Assembly (NCBI RefSeq): GCF_000373645.1
Contig: NZ_KB892007.1
Span: 124,076-188,075, forward strand
From: Streptomyces sp. ATexAB-D23
GTDB taxonomy: Bacteria > Actinomycetota > Actinomycetes > Streptomycetales > Streptomycetaceae
Direction of reading: 5' to 3'
DNA: 64,000 nt
Positions 30,857-39,915 of the stretch are shown piece after piece (within the stretch, counting starts at the first letter, position 1; each line of letters starts with the position of its first letter). The notes under the pieces were generated by a model, which was given only the letters and a program-made list of their open reading frames with translations, searched no databases and was not told the DNA's origin. A program made the position numbers and the translations under genes.

Positions 30857-33412
30857 TCACTGGCTGGTGGCGACCTCCACCGGGCGGGACCGCAGGGCCA
30901 GCCGGCCGGGCAGCGCTGTGGCGGCCAGGGCGAGCAGGGCGGCGGCGCCCACCACAAACCCGTACACCATCGGGACCAGGCCGGGCGCCGCGCTGCCGGT
31001 CATCCCGATGCTGAAGGCGGTCAGGACGGCGAGCGCGATGCCGGTGCCGAGTGCGGTGGCAAGGACCAGGACCGACAGGGTCTCGGTACGGAGCATCCGC
31101 AGCACCTGTCGGCGCGTGGCGCCGGCCAGCCGCAGCAGCGCGAACTCCCGGAACCGTTCGGACACCGACATGGCGAGTGTGTTGACGACGGCGATGGCGG
31201 TGAAGGCGAGGACCAGGCCCATGGCCAGAAGGTTGACCTCGGCGTTCTGCTGCTCACGGTCCGCCTGGAGCCGGTCGGCGACGGCGGGGGCGACCACCGT
31301 GACGCCGGGGTATTCGCTCACCGCTGCGGACAGAGCGTGGCCGGACACCTCTCCGGCCACCAGGACCGTCGCGGCCAGGGGGTTGTCCATGTGCCGGGCG
31401 ACCAGGCCGTGCGGCAGGGTCAGGTCACCGAAGCCGAGCCCGCTGCGGTAGACGGCGGCGACCGTGAGGGTGGCGGGGGTGCCGTCGCCGAGGTGCAGCA
31501 CGAGTTCACCGCCAGGGCGCAGCCCGAGGCGGTCGGCGGCGAGTTCGCTGATCGCGGCGGACCGCTCGTTCGCTGCGAACGCGGCGAGAGAACCGCTCGT
31601 CACGCCCGGGTCCCAGGTGCGGGTGAGGCCCGCCCCGGTGACGCCCTGCGCGGTGTACTTCTCCAGCCCGACCCGCACGCTGGTGCGGACCACCTCCGTG
31701 GCGGCGGTGACACCGGGCGTCGCGCGGACGGCCTCGGTGGCGGCTGCCGGAACCCCCGGCCCTTGCGCGCCGAGCACCCAGGTAGCGCGTACGCCCTCCC
31801 TGGCCTGGGCACGGGCGGCGTCGCTGATGGTCGGCTGGAGGAAGAGAACCGTGCAGGTCATACCGATGAGCAGGGTGAGCGGGGTGACGACGGAGGCCAT
31901 CCGGGTGGAGTTCCCGCGGATGTTGGCGGTGGCCAGGGTGCTCATGGGGCCGGTCCGCCGGAGCACACCCGCCGCCAGGAAGGCGGCGGCTCGGACGAGG
32001 AGCGGGCCGAGCAGCGCGACCGCCGTGGCCAGCACCACCACGGCGAGGAAGGTGACCGGGGTGGAGGCGGCCTCGGTGCGCAGCACGCTCAGCACACCGA
32101 CCAGCACACCGCCGCCCGCGAGCAGGAGCAGCCCGGCGAGCATCCGCCCCCTGGCCGGGCGGCCGCGCTCGACCGCGGACTCGGCCATGGCCTCGGCCGG
32201 ACGCAGACCCGCGATGCGCCGGCCCGAGATCCGGGCGGCTGCCCAGGCGCCCAGGAGCGTGACGGCGACGGCGGCGCAGGCGGGCAGGATGCCGGCCGTC
32301 GGTTCCAGGGTCGGCGGGACCACCCCCATGGCGGTGAACCGGCCGTGCAGCCATCCGGCGAGCGGCAGTCCGGCGAGGGCGCCGAGGACACCGGCGAAGG
32401 CCCCGACGACCAGGGACTCCCGGCCCAGCAGCCGGCGGACCTGCCGCGAGGTGGCGGCGATGGTACGGAGCAGGGCCAGCTCTCGGTGGCGCTGCTGGAC
32501 GGAGAGCGCGAACGTCCCGACGACGACGAGCACCGCGACCAGCAGCGAGGTGCCGCCCATGGCCCCGCCCATCGAGACCAGCTTGACCCGGGCGCCCGCG
32601 GCGTCGAGGAACTCGACCGGCCCGCGCCCGTCACCGGTCGTCACCTGTGCGGTGGTGCCCTTGAGGGCGGCGGTGACCTGCTGCTTCAACCGGCCGATGT
32701 CCGTGCCGGTCGTGGGCAGCACACCGAGCGCGGTGACCTGGCCCGCGCGGTCGGCGAGGCGTGTGGCCTCGGCGGTGGAGAAGAACAACGCGGTCTGCTG
32801 CCGGAGTCCGCCCCGCCCCTGCGGCGCGGCGATGCCGCTGACGCGGTACGTGTGAGGGGCCCGGGTCGACTGCACGGTGATCGGGTCCCCGGTCGTGAGG
32901 CCCGCCCGCTCGGCGAGGGCCCGGTCGATCACCACGTCGTCGGCGGAGGCGGGGGCCTTGCCCACGGTCAGGGCGAAGGGGGTGAGCGGAGCGGACGCCC
33001 AGGCGTGCCCGTAGGAGGGGGCCTCGCCGTCTTCCCCGTGACCGGGCAGGCCGAGCGGCTGGGCCAGGAAGGTCAGTTCGGGGACGACGGCACGCACACC
33101 CGGCAGCGTGCGAATCCGGTCGGCGGTGGCGGCCGGGAGCCAGGCCCGCTCGGCGACCGGCTTCGCCTTGTGCTTGACCTTCGTCCTGCCGTTGCCCTTG
33201 TGCTTGACGGTCGTGCGGTGGACGTTCTGGTCGGCGGAGACGAGGAGCGGGGTGGCCGCGTACCGCTCGGTGGCGATCCGCCCGCGCAGGCCGGTCTCCA
33301 GGAGGGTGCCGCAGGCGGTCACCAGGGCGGCGGCACACATGAGGGCGAGGAAGGCTCCGAGGAATCCGGCCTTGCGGTGCCTGATCGTCCGCAGGGCATA
33401 GCGCAGCATCAT
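30857..33412 (-). CDS. ABC3-type (FtsX/MacB-like) permease, two FtsX domains
   Basis: An 851-residue membrane protein with an N-terminal helix (GFLGAFLALMCAAALVTACG), an extracytoplasmic MacB-like domain, then two FtsX permease units; each contains the conserved RELALLRTIAATSRQVRRLL or REFALLRLAGATRRQVLRML coupling segment. This is the 10-helix single-chain type that usually works with a separate ATPase of the LolD/MacB class in export of peptides, lipids or drugs. No such ATPase is adjacent. Instead it is translationally coupled (ATGA) to an ArsR-like regulator just upstream. It must borrow an ATPase from elsewhere or be a remnant. Confidence 0.85.
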   Translation of the reverse strand: MMLRYALRTIRHRKAGFLGAFLALMCAAALVTACGTLLETGLRGRIATERYAATPLLVSADQNVHRTTVKHKGNGRTKVKHKAKPVAERAWLPAATADRIRTLPGVRAVVPELTFLAQPLGLPGHGEDGEAPSYGHAWASAPLTPFALTVGKAPASADDVVIDRALAERAGLTTGDPITVQSTRAPHTYRVSGIAAPQGRGGLRQQTALFFSTAEATRLADRAGQVTALGVLPTTGTDIGRLKQQVTAALKGTTAQVTTGDGRGPVEFLDAAGARVKLVSMGGAMGGTSLLVAVLVVVGTFALSVQQRHRELALLRTIAATSRQVRRLLGRESLVVGAFAGVLGALAGLPLAGWLHGRFTAMGVVPPTLEPTAGILPACAAVAVTLLGAWAAARISGRRIAGLRPAEAMAESAVERGRPARGRMLAGLLLLAGGGVLVGVLSVLRTEAASTPVTFLAVVVLATAVALLGPLLVRAAAFLAAGVLRRTGPMSTLATANIRGNSTRMASVVTPLTLLIGMTCTVLFLQPTISDAARAQAREGVRATWVLGAQGPGVPAAATEAVRATPGVTAATEVVRTSVRVGLEKYTAQGVTGAGLTRTWDPGVTSGSLAAFAANERSAAISELAADRLGLRPGGELVLHLGDGTPATLTVAAVYRSGLGFGDLTLPHGLVARHMDNPLAATVLVAGEVSGHALSAAVSEYPGVTVVAPAVADRLQADREQQNAEVNLLAMGLVLAFTAIAVVNTLAMSVSERFREFALLRLAGATRRQVLRMLRTETLSVLVLATALGTGIALAVLTAFSIGMTGSAAPGLVPMVYGFVVGAAALLALAATALPGRLALRSRPVEVATSQ

Positions 33413-34101
33413 GAGGCGTCCGTCTCTGGTCGGTCGGTGCGGGCGGTGAGGGCGTCGGGGCCGGGGATGTCGGGGCCCGGGTCCGGGAAGGCGAGCAGGC
33501 GGGTGTGGACCGTACGCGCGTCCGGCGGGGTGTCGGCTTCGGTGCGCTTGTAGCGGTTCATGAGGGCGATGTACTCCTCGAAGAACGAGCGGAGTTCGGG
33601 CGGGGTGAGGCGCAGGGCGCCGCGCGAGTACGCGAAGGCATCGGCCCACTCGTCCGCACCCGCCCCGGTCACCTCCGCGTCGGCCGCCTGTCCGTCCGCC
33701 GCCCGCTCCGCCGCCTTCGCGCTCTCGCGCTGGAGCCGCTCGAAGAGGGCGAGGTCGGCGGCGTACGCATGGCGGTTCAGCTCGTCCATGACGAGCCGCA
33801 GCTCGGGCGTCCTGCGTGACGGCGGCGGGAACCGGCGGTCGCCCGGGACAGCCCGCCACCACCTGCCACGACGCCCGGCGGGTTCCTGCGGTTCGGTGTC
33901 GGCCACGAAGCCGTAGCGGGCCAGTTCGCGCAGGTGGTAGCTGGTCGCGCCGGTATTCAGGCCGAGGGCACGGGCGAGGATCGCGGACGTCGCGGGGCCG
34001 TGCAGGGTGAGGTACTGAAGGATCTGCTGACGTCGTGGCTGGGCGAGCGCCTTGAGGGCGGCCAGCTCCGTGATCTCGGTACCACCGGGCTTCTCTGGCA
34101 T
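33409..34101 (-). CDS. ArsR-like winged-helix transcriptional regulator
   Basis: A 230-residue regulator. An N-terminal ArsR/HTH_20 domain is visible (LAALKALAQPRRQQILQYL, then SAILARALGLNTGATSYHLRELARYGFV). The C-terminal 130 residues are helical and include a disordered stretch around residue 135 (AERAADGQAADAEVTGAGAD). Its TGA overlaps the permease ATG, so the two are coupled and it probably regulates the permease. No strong SD before ATG 34101. The spacer upstream is full of CGTACGGG-type palindromes that might be its binding sites. Confidence 0.85.
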   Translation of the reverse strand: MPEKPGGTEITELAALKALAQPRRQQILQYLTLHGPATSAILARALGLNTGATSYHLRELARYGFVADTEPQEPAGRRGRWWRAVPGDRRFPPPSRRTPELRLVMDELNRHAYAADLALFERLQRESAKAAERAADGQAADAEVTGAGADEWADAFAYSRGALRLTPPELRSFFEEYIALMNRYKRTEADTPPDARTVHTRLLAFPDPGPDIPGPDALTARTDRPETDAS

Positions 34102-34474
34102 GCGTCACACACTGCTCTGTGCACAGGCATCTGTGCACTGGAGCACTCCGCCGTCTCCGTACGGGGGTTTTCCCCCGCACGGAGCGTGCGGGAGGTGCGC
34201 ACGTACGGGGGAGTACGGGCCGCACGGGCCACACGGGCTGTGCGGACGTGCCGCCCGTGCGGGCTGTACGTGCTGCCCGGGACCCCGCGACGGACGTGCT
34301 GCCCGTACGGGCTTTGTACGGGCATCCCGTGACGGACGCTTCCCCGACCGGAATGCGCCGCGACACACCCGTATGGCGTCGCTCCGGTGGAGCGATCCGG
34401 TCACCGGACGGAGATTCGCCTCAACGGCGAGCACCGCCGGGACGCCGGACCGCTACGACGGGGAGCACGCACCG
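34102..34474. repeat. Palindrome-rich spacer with GTACGGG repeats
   Basis: No gene is seen. A hairpin at 34156-34183 has arms TCCGTACGGGGG and CCCCCGCACGGA around TTTT with one mismatch. From about 34199 to 34330, GTACGGG, GCACGGG, ACACGGG and GTGCGGG motifs recur, including the perfect palindrome GCCCGTACGGGC near 34299-34310 and the near-palindrome GCCCGTGCGGGC near 34251-34262. Two related blocks read GACGTGCYGCCCGTRCGGGCT. The array lies between an ArsR-like regulator and a divergent hypothetical gene. Confidence 0.65.
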
Positions 34475-35158
34475 ATGCCCACCACCGCACTCACTCCCGA
34501 CGGACTCGACGCCCAGGCCGCGCGTCTCCACGACACGGCGGCCTGGCAGCAGATCATCACGGGCTGGGACCTCACCGCACCCGCACCCGCACCCGCACCC
34601 GCACCCGCACCCGGCGACGTTCCCGCACCCGGCGCCCCGTGCCCCGTCTCCCCAGCCGCTCCACAGGAGCTGCCGAACCCCCCTGCCGACTGGCACGCCC
34701 TGCTGTCCGTACCGGTGGACCAGTTGATCTCCGACACGGTCCGCGCCCTGCCCCCCGCCGCACCCCGCGAACGTCCGCTCCCCGGGCGGATCGGTGCGAT
34801 GCTGCCCGACCGGCTCCATACGTGGCGGCGCATCGGACAGCCCGAAGTGCGACCATCCGTCCACCTCGCCCACGCCCGGCAGATCCTCACCGAATGGGGA
34901 TGGCAGAACACCCCCTACCGGCTCCGCAACGCCCGGGGCGCACGCTGCATCTGCGGCGCCATGCTCACCGCGCACCGTCTGGGCCACGGCTCGGCGGAAA
35001 CGGTCGACCGGGCCGGAGCCTGGCTGATCGCCGAGCTGCGCTCCCAGGGCTGGACCGGGCTGATCGGGCCGTGGAACCGCTACCCGGGTCGCACCGCCGC
35101 AGACGCCCTCGCCCTGATCGACGCCACCATCAGCCGCGCCGCCCACGCCGGCCAGTGA
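34475..35158 (+). CDS. Hypothetical protein, DUF6197-like C-terminal domain
   Basis: A 227-residue protein. Residues 38-50 are an (Ala-Pro) run encoded by tandem GCACCC hexamers (34575-34612), followed by a Pro-rich linker. The C-terminal part (about 125-225: HLAHARQILTEWGW, RCICGAMLTAHRLG, WLIAELRSQGW, IGPWNRYPGRTAADALALID) resembles the DUF6197 family of actinobacterial and phage proteins. ATG 34475 has GGGGAG ten bases upstream. It is flanked by repeat-rich DNA on both sides and shares no operon, so it may be mobile or lineage-specific. Function unknown. Confidence 0.6.
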   Translation: MPTTALTPDGLDAQAARLHDTAAWQQIITGWDLTAPAPAPAPAPAPGDVPAPGAPCPVSPAAPQELPNPPADWHALLSVPVDQLISDTVRALPPAAPRERPLPGRIGAMLPDRLHTWRRIGQPEVRPSVHLAHARQILTEWGWQNTPYRLRNARGARCICGAMLTAHRLGHGSAETVDRAGAWLIAELRSQGWTGLIGPWNRYPGRTAADALALIDATISRAAHAGQ

Positions 35159-35211
35159 CAGCTGCCGCGTGACGGCTTTCCCCCTGACAATGCAGTCGGC
35201 CCCCGCCGACC

Positions 35212-35303
35212 GCCCCCGTGACAGCCGGCCCGTGGCAGGCTGCCCCCGTAACAGCCGGTCCGTGGCAGGCGGTCCCCGTCGGCTGCCCCCGTGACAGCCG
35301 GTC
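35212..35303. repeat. 30-bp tandem repeat, 2.6 copies
   Basis: GCCCCCGTGACAGCCGG plus CCCGTGGCAGGCT (35212-35241) is followed directly by a second copy (35242-35271) that differs by G to A in GTGACA, C to T in GCCGGC and the last bases. After 13 bp a partial third copy lies at 35285-35303. The array fills most of the 194-bp gap between the hypothetical gene and the end of recX. Confidence 0.75.
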
Positions 35304-35352
35304 GCTTCCCCTTGGCCAACCGTCTCAGCGACGCTTCGGTGCGGCGCTTTGG

Positions 35353-35994
35353 TCAGAACGGCTCGTCCAGCCCCTCCGTGTCTTCCCCCTCCTCCTCCAG
35401 AGCCCGGCGCACCACGCGCAGGGCCATCCCCTCGCCATACCCCTTGCGGGCGAGCATCCCCGCGAGGCGGCGCAGTCGTCTGTCGCGGTCCAGTCCCCGG
35501 GTGGACCGGAGCTTGCGGGCGACCAGCTCCCGTGCGGTCGCCTCCTCCTGCTCGGAGTCGAGCTGCCCGACGGCTTCGTCGATCACCGTGGCGTCCACGC
35601 CCTTGGTCCGCAGCTCGCGGACGAGCGCGCGGCGGGCGAGACCACGTCCGTGGTGCCGGGACTCCACCCAGGCGTCGGCGAACGCGGCGTCGTCGATCAG
35701 CCCGACGTCCTCGAATCGGGAGAGGACTTCCTCGGCCGCCTCGTCCGGGATCTCCCGCTTGCGCAGGGCGTCCGCGAGCTGTTTGCGGGTGCGCGGTGTG
35801 CCGGTGAGCAGCCGCAGACAGATGTTGCGTGCCTGCTCGACCGGGTCGCGCGGTTCCCCCTTCTCGGCCCTCGACGAGGAGGGGGAACCGCTGTCACTGG
35901 ACCGGGAGCGGGAACGGCGTCCCACCCCCTCACCGAACCCGGAACCCGCGCCGGGGCCGGCGGCGCTGTCCGGCCACTCCGTACGACGCGTCAC
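35353..35994 (-). CDS. recX: RecX, regulator of RecA
   Basis: RecX binds RecA filaments and limits their growth. The 213-residue protein has the three-helix repeats of the family (ICLRLLTGTPRTRKQLADAL, GLIDDAAFADAWVESR, GRGLARRALVRELRTKGV). It starts at GTG 35994, four bases after the recA stop, so the two genes are one operon, as usual in actinobacteria. The first 50 residues are a basic, Ser/Gly-rich extension that looks disordered. Confidence 0.94.
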   Translation of the reverse strand: MTRRTEWPDSAAGPGAGSGFGEGVGRRSRSRSSDSGSPSSSRAEKGEPRDPVEQARNICLRLLTGTPRTRKQLADALRKREIPDEAAEEVLSRFEDVGLIDDAAFADAWVESRHHGRGLARRALVRELRTKGVDATVIDEAVGQLDSEQEEATARELVARKLRSTRGLDRDRRLRRLAGMLARKGYGEGMALRVVRRALEEEGEDTEGLDEPF

Positions 35995-35998
35995 CGGT

Positions 35999-37126
35999 CT
36001 AGCTCTTGGCCGCGGCCGCCTTGGCCGGCTTGGTCTTGCCGGCCGGAGCGGTCGCCGGCTTCGCAGCCGCGTCGGCCGGGGCCGCCGCGCCTGCCGCGTC
36101 CGCACCGGACTCGGCGGAGGCGTCCTCGGGCTGGACCCCGACGCCCAGCTTCACCAGGATCTTCTTCTCGATCTCGTTGGCGAGGTCGGGGTTGTCCTTG
36201 AGGAAGTTGCGGGCGTTCTCCTTGCCCTGGCCGAGCTGATCGCCCTCGTACGTGTACCAGGCACCGGCCTTGCGGACGAAGCCGTGCTCCACGCCCATGT
36301 CGATCAGGCCGCCCTCGCGGCTGATGCCCTGGCCGTAGAGGATGTCGAACTCGGCCTGCTTGAAGGGCGGCGCGACCTTGTTCTTGACGACCTTGACGCG
36401 GGTGCGGTTGCCGACGGCGTCGGTGCCGTCCTTCAGCGTCTCGATCCGGCGGATGTCGAGGCGCACCGAGGCGTAGAACTTGAGCGCGCGGCCACCGGTG
36501 GTGGTCTCCGGCGAGCCGAACATCACACCGATCTTCTCGCGGAGCTGGTTGATGAAGATCGCGGTGGTCTTGGACTGGTTGAGCGCGCTGGTGATCTTGC
36601 GGAGTGCCTGGCTCATCAGACGGGCCTGGAGACCGACGTGCGAGTCGCCCATCTCACCCTCGATCTCCGCGCGCGGCACGAGGGCCGCCACGGAGTCGAT
36701 GACGATCAGGTCGAGCGCGCCCGAGCGGACCAGCATGTCGACGATCTCAAGGGCCTGCTCGCCGTTGTCCGGCTGGGACAGGATGAGGCTGTCGATGTCG
36801 ACGCCGAGCTTCTTCGCGTACTCGGGGTCGAGAGCGTGCTCCGCGTCGATGAAGGCCACCGAGCCGCCGAGCTTCTGTGCGTTCGCCACCGCGTGCAGCG
36901 TCAGCGTCGTCTTACCGGAGGACTCCGGTCCGTACACCTCCACCACACGGCCGCGCGGCAGACCGCCGACGCCGAGCGCGACGTCGAGCGCGGTGGACCC
37001 GGTGGGAATCACCTCGATGGGCTCGTTCGGCCGCTCGCCGAGGCGCATCACCGCGCCCTTGCCGAATTGCCGTTCAATCTGTGCGAGTGCGGCGTCCAGC
37101 GCCTTCTCGCGGTCGGTTCCTGCCAT
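35999..37126 (-). CDS. recA: Recombinase A
   Basis: RecA forms filaments on ssDNA, pairs homologous strands and triggers LexA cleavage. The 375-residue protein has Walker [10 protein letters not shown] (66-74), Walker [11 protein letters not shown], the L1 and L2 loops and the C-terminal domain, ending in a Streptomyces-type Ala/Lys-rich tail. ATG 37126 gives [11 protein letters not shown]; upstream codons are the promoter region. A LexA-type box and a TTGACA element lie about 140 bp upstream. recX follows immediately. Confidence 0.98.
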   Translation of the reverse strand: MAGTDREKALDAALAQIERQFGKGAVMRLGERPNEPIEVIPTGSTALDVALGVGGLPRGRVVEVYGPESSGKTTLTLHAVANAQKLGGSVAFIDAEHALDPEYAKKLGVDIDSLILSQPDNGEQALEIVDMLVRSGALDLIVIDSVAALVPRAEIEGEMGDSHVGLQARLMSQALRKITSALNQSKTTAIFINQLREKIGVMFGSPETTTGGRALKFYASVRLDIRRIETLKDGTDAVGNRTRVKVVKNKVAPPFKQAEFDILYGQGISREGGLIDMGVEHGFVRKAGAWYTYEGDQLGQGKENARNFLKDNPDLANEIEKKILVKLGVGVQPEDASAESGADAAGAAAPADAAAKPATAPAGKTKPAKAAAAKS

Positions 37127-37264
37127 GGGTTCCACCCGATTTGCTTGAGTCGATCGCTTCACGTCAAAGACGCTAACCCCTGCCACTGACAATGGGCCTC
37201 GACGTCCTCCCGGCCTGTGGACAACTCCACGGTCGGGCCCGGGAAAACCCGGCCGGAATCCCAT

Positions 37265-37292
37265 GAGAATGGATGTTCGATTTTAGTGTCAA
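37265..37292 (-). promoter_or_regulatory. recA promoter with LexA (SOS) box
   Basis: On the minus strand TTGACA (37287-37292) is followed by TCGAACATCCATTCTC (37265-37280). This matches the actinobacterial LexA consensus TCGAAC-N4-GTTCGA well in the left half and less well in the right. Overlap with the promoter spacer and -10 fits repression by LexA. The leader to recA is then about 130 bases. Confidence 0.7.
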
Positions 37293-37374
37293 GCGCACCA
37301 CGCCGCCGGGCCCGACCCTCGGACACCCGGCCAGGAACGGCCCGACACGACCAGAAACGGCCAGGAAACGCCCC

Positions 37375-38646
37375 CTACGGCTCCCGCGTGCCCTCCGGCG
37401 CCCCGGCCTCCGGCTCCCGGCCTCCGGGGGCCGCGGGGGCGGTCGCCAGCCGTCGCAGGCGCGTCCAGAGGGGTTCTCCCCGCACGCCGGGACGGCCGCC
37501 CTGGACGCGCGGGTCGTCCGTGACGTCGTACCGCTTCACGTAGGCACCGAGGAAGGCCTGGAGCGTGGCCACGGCCGGAATGGCGATCAGCGCGCCGACG
37601 GCGCCCATCAGCGCCGTACCCGCGATGACCGAGCCGAACGCCACCGCGGGGTGGATGTCGACCGTCCTGGCGGTCAGCTTGGGCTGTAGCACGTAGTTCT
37701 CGAACTGCTGGTACACCACGACGAAGCCGAGGACCCAGATCGCGTACCAGGGTTCGACGGTGAACGCGATCAGCATCGGCAGGGCGCCCGCGAGATAGGT
37801 GCCGATCGTGGGGATGAACTGGGAGACGAGCCCGACCCAGATCGCGAGCGCCGGTGCGTACGGCACTTCGAGGGCGGCCAGCAGGACGTAGTGCGCGATC
37901 CCGGAGATGAGCGCCATCAGGCCGCGCGAGTAGAGATAACCGCCGGTCTTGGCGACCGCGATCTCCCAGGCCCGCAGCACCTCGGCCTGGCGGGCGGGGG
38001 GCAGCACGGAGCACAGTGCGCGGCGCAGCCTGGGGCCGTCGGCCGCGAAGTAGAACGAGAACAGGAAGATCGTCAGCAGCCGGAAGAGGCCGCCGAGGAC
38101 CGTGGTGGACACGTCGAGGACACCGGTCGCGCTGTTCTGGACGTACTTCTGCAACCAGTCGGAATGCAGCAGGCTGTCCTGGACCTCGACCCGGGACAGC
38201 TCCGTGTTGAAGTTCTGGTTGACCCAGTTGATCACCGAGTCGAGATACTTCGGGAAGTCGTCCACCATGTCGACGATCTGGCCCGCGAGCATCGAGCCGA
38301 GCATGACGACGAAACCGGCCCCGGCGATCAGCACGACGAGGAAGACCAGGAACGTCGCGAGCCCCCGGCGCATGCCGCCGGCCGACATCCGGCTCACAGC
38401 GGGCTCGACGGCGAGCGCCAGGAAGAAGGCGATCAGCACATTGATCAGCAGGCCGATGAGCTGGTCGAACGCCCAGCTGCCGAGCCGGAAGCAGGCGTAG
38501 AGCGCCAGCGCGAGCACCATGGCGCGCGGCAGCCAGACGGGCATGCGGGCCGGCCCGGTGCCGGACGGTGCGACCGGTGGCCCGGACGGCGCGGCGGGCG
38601 GCGTGCGGGGAGGCTGGATCTGAGCGGTCTCGTCTGTCGGTGCCAC
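37375..38646 (-). CDS. AI-2E family transporter (YdiK/PerM type)
   Basis: A 423-residue integral membrane protein with about eight helices, a large loop after the third or fourth helix (roughly 130-200), and the family's QFIPTIGTYLAG and C-terminal IPAVATLQAFLGAYVKRY segments. The N-terminal 35 residues and last 40 are Pro/Ala-rich. Despite the family name, transport of autoinducer-2 is not established; some members act as Na+/H+ antiporters. Start GTG 38646. It lies upstream of recA on the same strand with 248 bp between. Confidence 0.88.
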   Translation of the reverse strand: MAPTDETAQIQPPRTPPAAPSGPPVAPSGTGPARMPVWLPRAMVLALALYACFRLGSWAFDQLIGLLINVLIAFFLALAVEPAVSRMSAGGMRRGLATFLVFLVVLIAGAGFVVMLGSMLAGQIVDMVDDFPKYLDSVINWVNQNFNTELSRVEVQDSLLHSDWLQKYVQNSATGVLDVSTTVLGGLFRLLTIFLFSFYFAADGPRLRRALCSVLPPARQAEVLRAWEIAVAKTGGYLYSRGLMALISGIAHYVLLAALEVPYAPALAIWVGLVSQFIPTIGTYLAGALPMLIAFTVEPWYAIWVLGFVVVYQQFENYVLQPKLTARTVDIHPAVAFGSVIAGTALMGAVGALIAIPAVATLQAFLGAYVKRYDVTDDPRVQGGRPGVRGEPLWTRLRRLATAPAAPGGREPEAGAPEGTREP

Positions 38647-38716
38647 GCTGCCAGTCTCGCCTACCCGCGCGGCAACCGGTCACGCACCCCGTTACGCACC
38701 CGGCGATCCCACGGCC

Positions 38717-38911
38717 TCAGCGCTTGTCCGCGGGAATGTCCACCGCCGCGCAGACACCGCGCCAGACGTCCTTGGTCTCCCAGCCCGCCGCCAGCGCCTG
38801 CTGCACCGTGCGTCCGCCGAGCTCGGCCATCACGTGGTCGCGTGCGAAGGAGTCCGCGTAGCCCGCGCCGAAGTGGTCCGCCATCCGTTCCCAGAAAATC
38901 GTCAACCGCAT
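38717..38911 (-). CDS. DUF3046 small conserved protein
   Basis: A 64-residue protein with the DUF3046 pattern: MRLTIFWERM, FGAGYADSFARDHVMAELGGRTVQQAL and DVWRGVCAAVDIP. This family is found next to recA in many actinobacteria, but its function is not known. It lies 70 bp upstream of the AI-2E family gene on the same strand. Confidence 0.88.
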   Translation of the reverse strand: MRLTIFWERMADHFGAGYADSFARDHVMAELGGRTVQQALAAGWETKDVWRGVCAAVDIPADKR

Positions 38912-38989
38912 GCCCTCAGTATCCCGCTCCAGAGGGTGCGGCAGGCGGCCCGGCCCTGCGGGGGCGCCCGACGCCCTACGGTCGGGTCC

Positions 38990-39904
38990 ATGGCTGGAAC
39001 TGGAACAAGTCCCCTCGACCGTGCCGAGCAGTTCATCTGGCTCACGGCCCGTGTCCTCGAACAGCGGCGGTTCGCCCATCAATTCTTAGCGGGAGGAGCG
39101 GACGCCGTGGAAACGGCACTCGCCGCCTATGCCAATGAGGACGGCGGTTACGGCCACGCGCTCGAACCCGATCTGCGCGGCCCCGTCAGTCAGCCGCTGC
39201 ACACCGCCCACGCGCTGAGCGTCCTCGACTCCATCGGCCGCTGCGACGGTCCCCGGGTGGAGCGGATCTGCCGCTATCTGACGGAGGTCTCGACCAAGGA
39301 GGGGGCCCTGCCCGCCCTGCTCCCCTCGCAGCGCGGCTACCCGGCGGCTCCTTTCATCCCGATCGTCGACGACCCGCCGGCCGAGCTGCTGGCCACCGGC
39401 CCCGTCGTCGGGCTGCTGCACCGCAACGCGGTGTGGCACGCCTGGCTCTTCCGGGCCACCGACTTCTGCTGGGCGGCCGTCGACGCGCTGGACGTCTCGC
39501 ATCCGTACGAGATCGAGGCCGCGCTCGCCTTCCTCGACGGGGTGCCCGACCGGACCCGGGCCGAGGCCGCCGCCGAACGGCTGGGACGGCTGGTGCGCGA
39601 CCAGCGGCTCGCCGTGCTCGCCCCGGAGCGGCGCGCCGAGTATCCGGTGGCCGCCGGATACGCGCCGGGCGAGCAGCACTTCCCGTACGACTACGCCCGT
39701 ACACCCGAATCGCTCGCCCGCCGCTGGTTCACCGACACCGAGATGGACCGCTCGCTGGACCATCTGGCGGCCGCGCAGGAGGAGGACGGCGGCTGGCCGG
39801 TGACCTGGCGGCAGTGGGCGCCGGGGACAGCGCTGGAGGGGCGGCCCCTGGTGACGCTCAGGGCGTTGCAGACCCTGCGGGCGCATGGGCGCGGCCTGGA
39901 CTGA
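38990..39904 (+). CDS. Alpha/alpha toroid (prenyltransferase/squalene-cyclase-like) protein
   Basis: A 304-residue soluble protein with helical repeats ending in QW-like motifs (NEDGGYGHALEPD and QEEDGGWPVTWRQW), as in squalene-hopene cyclase or prenyltransferase beta folds. It lacks the DxDD catalytic motif of class II cyclases, so enzyme activity is doubtful. No clear SD before ATG 38990. It diverges from DUF3046 with only 78 bp between. Function unknown. Confidence 0.7.
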   Translation: MAGTGTSPLDRAEQFIWLTARVLEQRRFAHQFLAGGADAVETALAAYANEDGGYGHALEPDLRGPVSQPLHTAHALSVLDSIGRCDGPRVERICRYLTEVSTKEGALPALLPSQRGYPAAPFIPIVDDPPAELLATGPVVGLLHRNAVWHAWLFRATDFCWAAVDALDVSHPYEIEAALAFLDGVPDRTRAEAAAERLGRLVRDQRLAVLAPERRAEYPVAAGYAPGEQHFPYDYARTPESLARRWFTDTEMDRSLDHLAAAQEEDGGWPVTWRQWAPGTALEGRPLVTLRALQTLRAHGRGLD

Positions 39905-39915
39905 GAGCGGGGTAC

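Noticed and set aside
34102..35352. A prophage or insertion sequence around the hypothetical gene
   Set aside because: No transposase, integrase or flanking target-site duplication is visible. The repeats are short and of different kinds on the two sides.
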